A stretch of DNA of 7,139 nt, taken from the NCBI GenBank assembly GCA_017440425.1, contig JAFSHJ010000211.1, positions 1 through 7,139 on the forward strand. Direction: 5' to 3'. The position numbers and the translations under genes are program-made. Below are positions 6,384 through 7,139 of this stretch, in pieces. Within the stretch, counting starts at the first letter, position 1. The number at the start of each line of letters is the position of its first letter. The stretch comes from Oscillospiraceae bacterium (GTDB lineage: Bacteria; Bacillota; Clostridia; Oscillospirales; Ruminococcaceae). Under the pieces are notes generated by a model. That model searched no databases, was not told the DNA's origin, and worked only from the letters and a program-made list of their open reading frames with translations.

Positions 6384-7139
6384 ATGATTTATTTTGACGA
6401 TAACAGACCTTTTGACGTGATTCTTCTTGGCAGGATCGCTCTGGATATCAACCCCGCTGACTTTTCAAAATCCTTTATTGACAACACAGAATTCCAAAAA
6501 TTTGTGGGAGGTTCTGCGGCGAACACCGGTGTAGGTCTTGCCAAAATGGGAATGAAGGTTGGCTTTATCAGCTGCGTTTCGGACGACAGCCTTGGCGACT
6601 ACGTCCTGCATTTTCTCAATCAGTACGGCATCGACACATCCAAGGTCTCCCGCGCACCCAAGGGTGTGATGCTGGGTCTTGCCTTCTCCGAGATACTCCC
6701 CGGCGGCAAAACCAATCTTATGATGTACCGTGATGAAAACGTGGCAGACCTTCATCTCACCCCCGACGATGTGGATGAAAACTACATTGCATCCGCAAAA
6801 TGTCTTGTGGTCTCCGGCACAGCCCTCTCCGCATCTCCCTCCAGAGAAGCGGCGCTGAAGGCAATTATGCTCGCCAAAAAGCACGGCACAAAAATTGTTT
6901 TCGATATTGACTACCGCCCCCAGGTGTGGAAGAGCAAAAACGAGATCTCCATATACTACACCCTTGCCGCAAAGGATGCGGATATCATCATGGGCTCCCG
7001 CGAGGAGTTTGACCTGACCGACTACATTCTCACCGACAGCAGCGATGACGATGAGACCGCCAAACGCTGGTTTGCGGAAAAAGCCTCTCTGCTGATAATC
7101 AAACACGGCTCCGAAGGCTCCTACGTCTTCACCAATGAC
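6384..7139 (+). CDS. iolC: 5-dehydro-2-deoxygluconokinase IolC, 3' end cut by window
   Basis: A PfkB-family (ribokinase-like) kinase of which 252 codons are present without a stop; full-length IolC is about 320-340 residues. IolC phosphorylates 5-dehydro-2-deoxy-D-gluconate with ATP in the myo-inositol degradation pathway, before the IolJ aldolase step. Recognition rests on stretches that match Bacillus IolC as I recall it: VGGSAANTG (41-49, the PfkB GGxxxN region), GLAFSEIL (98-105), MYRD..VADLHL (114-125), VSGTALSASPSREA (143-156), FDIDYRPQVW (173-182), GSREEFD (204-210) and IKHGSEGSY (239-247). The PfkB signature with the catalytic Asp (GAGD) must lie beyond the right edge, so activity cannot be judged. 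AAGGAGGA (6371-6378) is a strong ribosome binding site 5 bases before the ATG. The gene has its own promoter and probably leads into further catabolic genes. A close PfkB relative with a different sugar acid substrate is the main alternative. Confidence 0.87.
   Translation, partial: MIYFDDNRPFDVILLGRIALDINPADFSKSFIDNTEFQKFVGGSAANTGVGLAKMGMKVGFISCVSDDSLGDYVLHFLNQYGIDTSKVSRAPKGVMLGLAFSEILPGGKTNLMMYRDENVADLHLTPDDVDENYIASAKCLVVSGTALSASPSREAALKAIMLAKKHGTKIVFDIDYRPQVWKSKNEISIYYTLAAKDADIIMGSREEFDLTDYILTDSSDDDETAKRWFAEKASLLIIKHGSEGSYVFTND

Noticed and set aside
6465..7106. Minus-strand open frame (213 codons) opposite iolC
   Set aside because: The + strand reading gives a clear IolC sequence; the antisense frame shows no motif.

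Overview
The window looks like a piece of a Gram-positive, low-to-mid GC chromosome, most likely an uncultured or gut-type member of the Clostridia. The evidence is indirect: strong AGGAGG-type ribosome binding sites before most genes, three near-consensus sigma-A promoters with perfect TTGACA -35 boxes, a textbook Rho-independent terminator, and protein sequences that read like clostridial homologues. I cannot name the species. All six genes lie on the + strand, the coding density is high, and the longest gene-free stretch is only about 144 bases (1315-1458).

Layout. (1) 46-1314 encodes a 12-helix major facilitator superfamily transporter, closed by a strong terminator at 1326-1356. (2) A promoter at 1391-1419 drives a two-gene unit with a 4-base ATGA overlap: a 562-residue PHP-domain metallohydrolase (1459-3147) and a 420-residue two-domain protein joining a histidine phosphatase to a metallophosphoesterase (3144-4406). 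(3) A second promoter, whose -35 box overlaps the stop codon of the fusion gene, drives a sugar phosphate isomerase/epimerase-type TIM barrel (4475-5323) and a Gfo/Idh/MocA-type NAD(P)-dependent oxidoreductase (5356-6300). (4) A third promoter (6319-6346) drives a PfkB-family kinase that I recognise as IolC, 5-dehydro-2-deoxygluconokinase; it runs off the right edge after 252 codons.

Taken together this is a sugar or cyclitol catabolic neighbourhood: uptake (MFS), removal of phosphate or other ester groups (PHP, histidine phosphatase, metallophosphoesterase), isomerisation or dehydration (TIM barrel), oxidation/reduction (Gfo/Idh/MocA) and phosphorylation (IolC). IolC is the best-supported functional anchor and points to myo-inositol breakdown. 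However, the oxidoreductase lacks the Asp and His expected of a standard inositol 2-dehydrogenase, so the substrate of the whole set is open.

The most interesting points are the double-phosphatase fusion with a partly eroded metallophosphoesterase site, the PHP protein with a roughly 200-residue insertion, the Asp-to-Ser change in the oxidoreductase, and AT-rich inverted repeats sitting in or beside the core of all three promoters. I found no mobile element, CRISPR array, tRNA or rRNA, and no clear sign of an undescribed defence or other exotic system.
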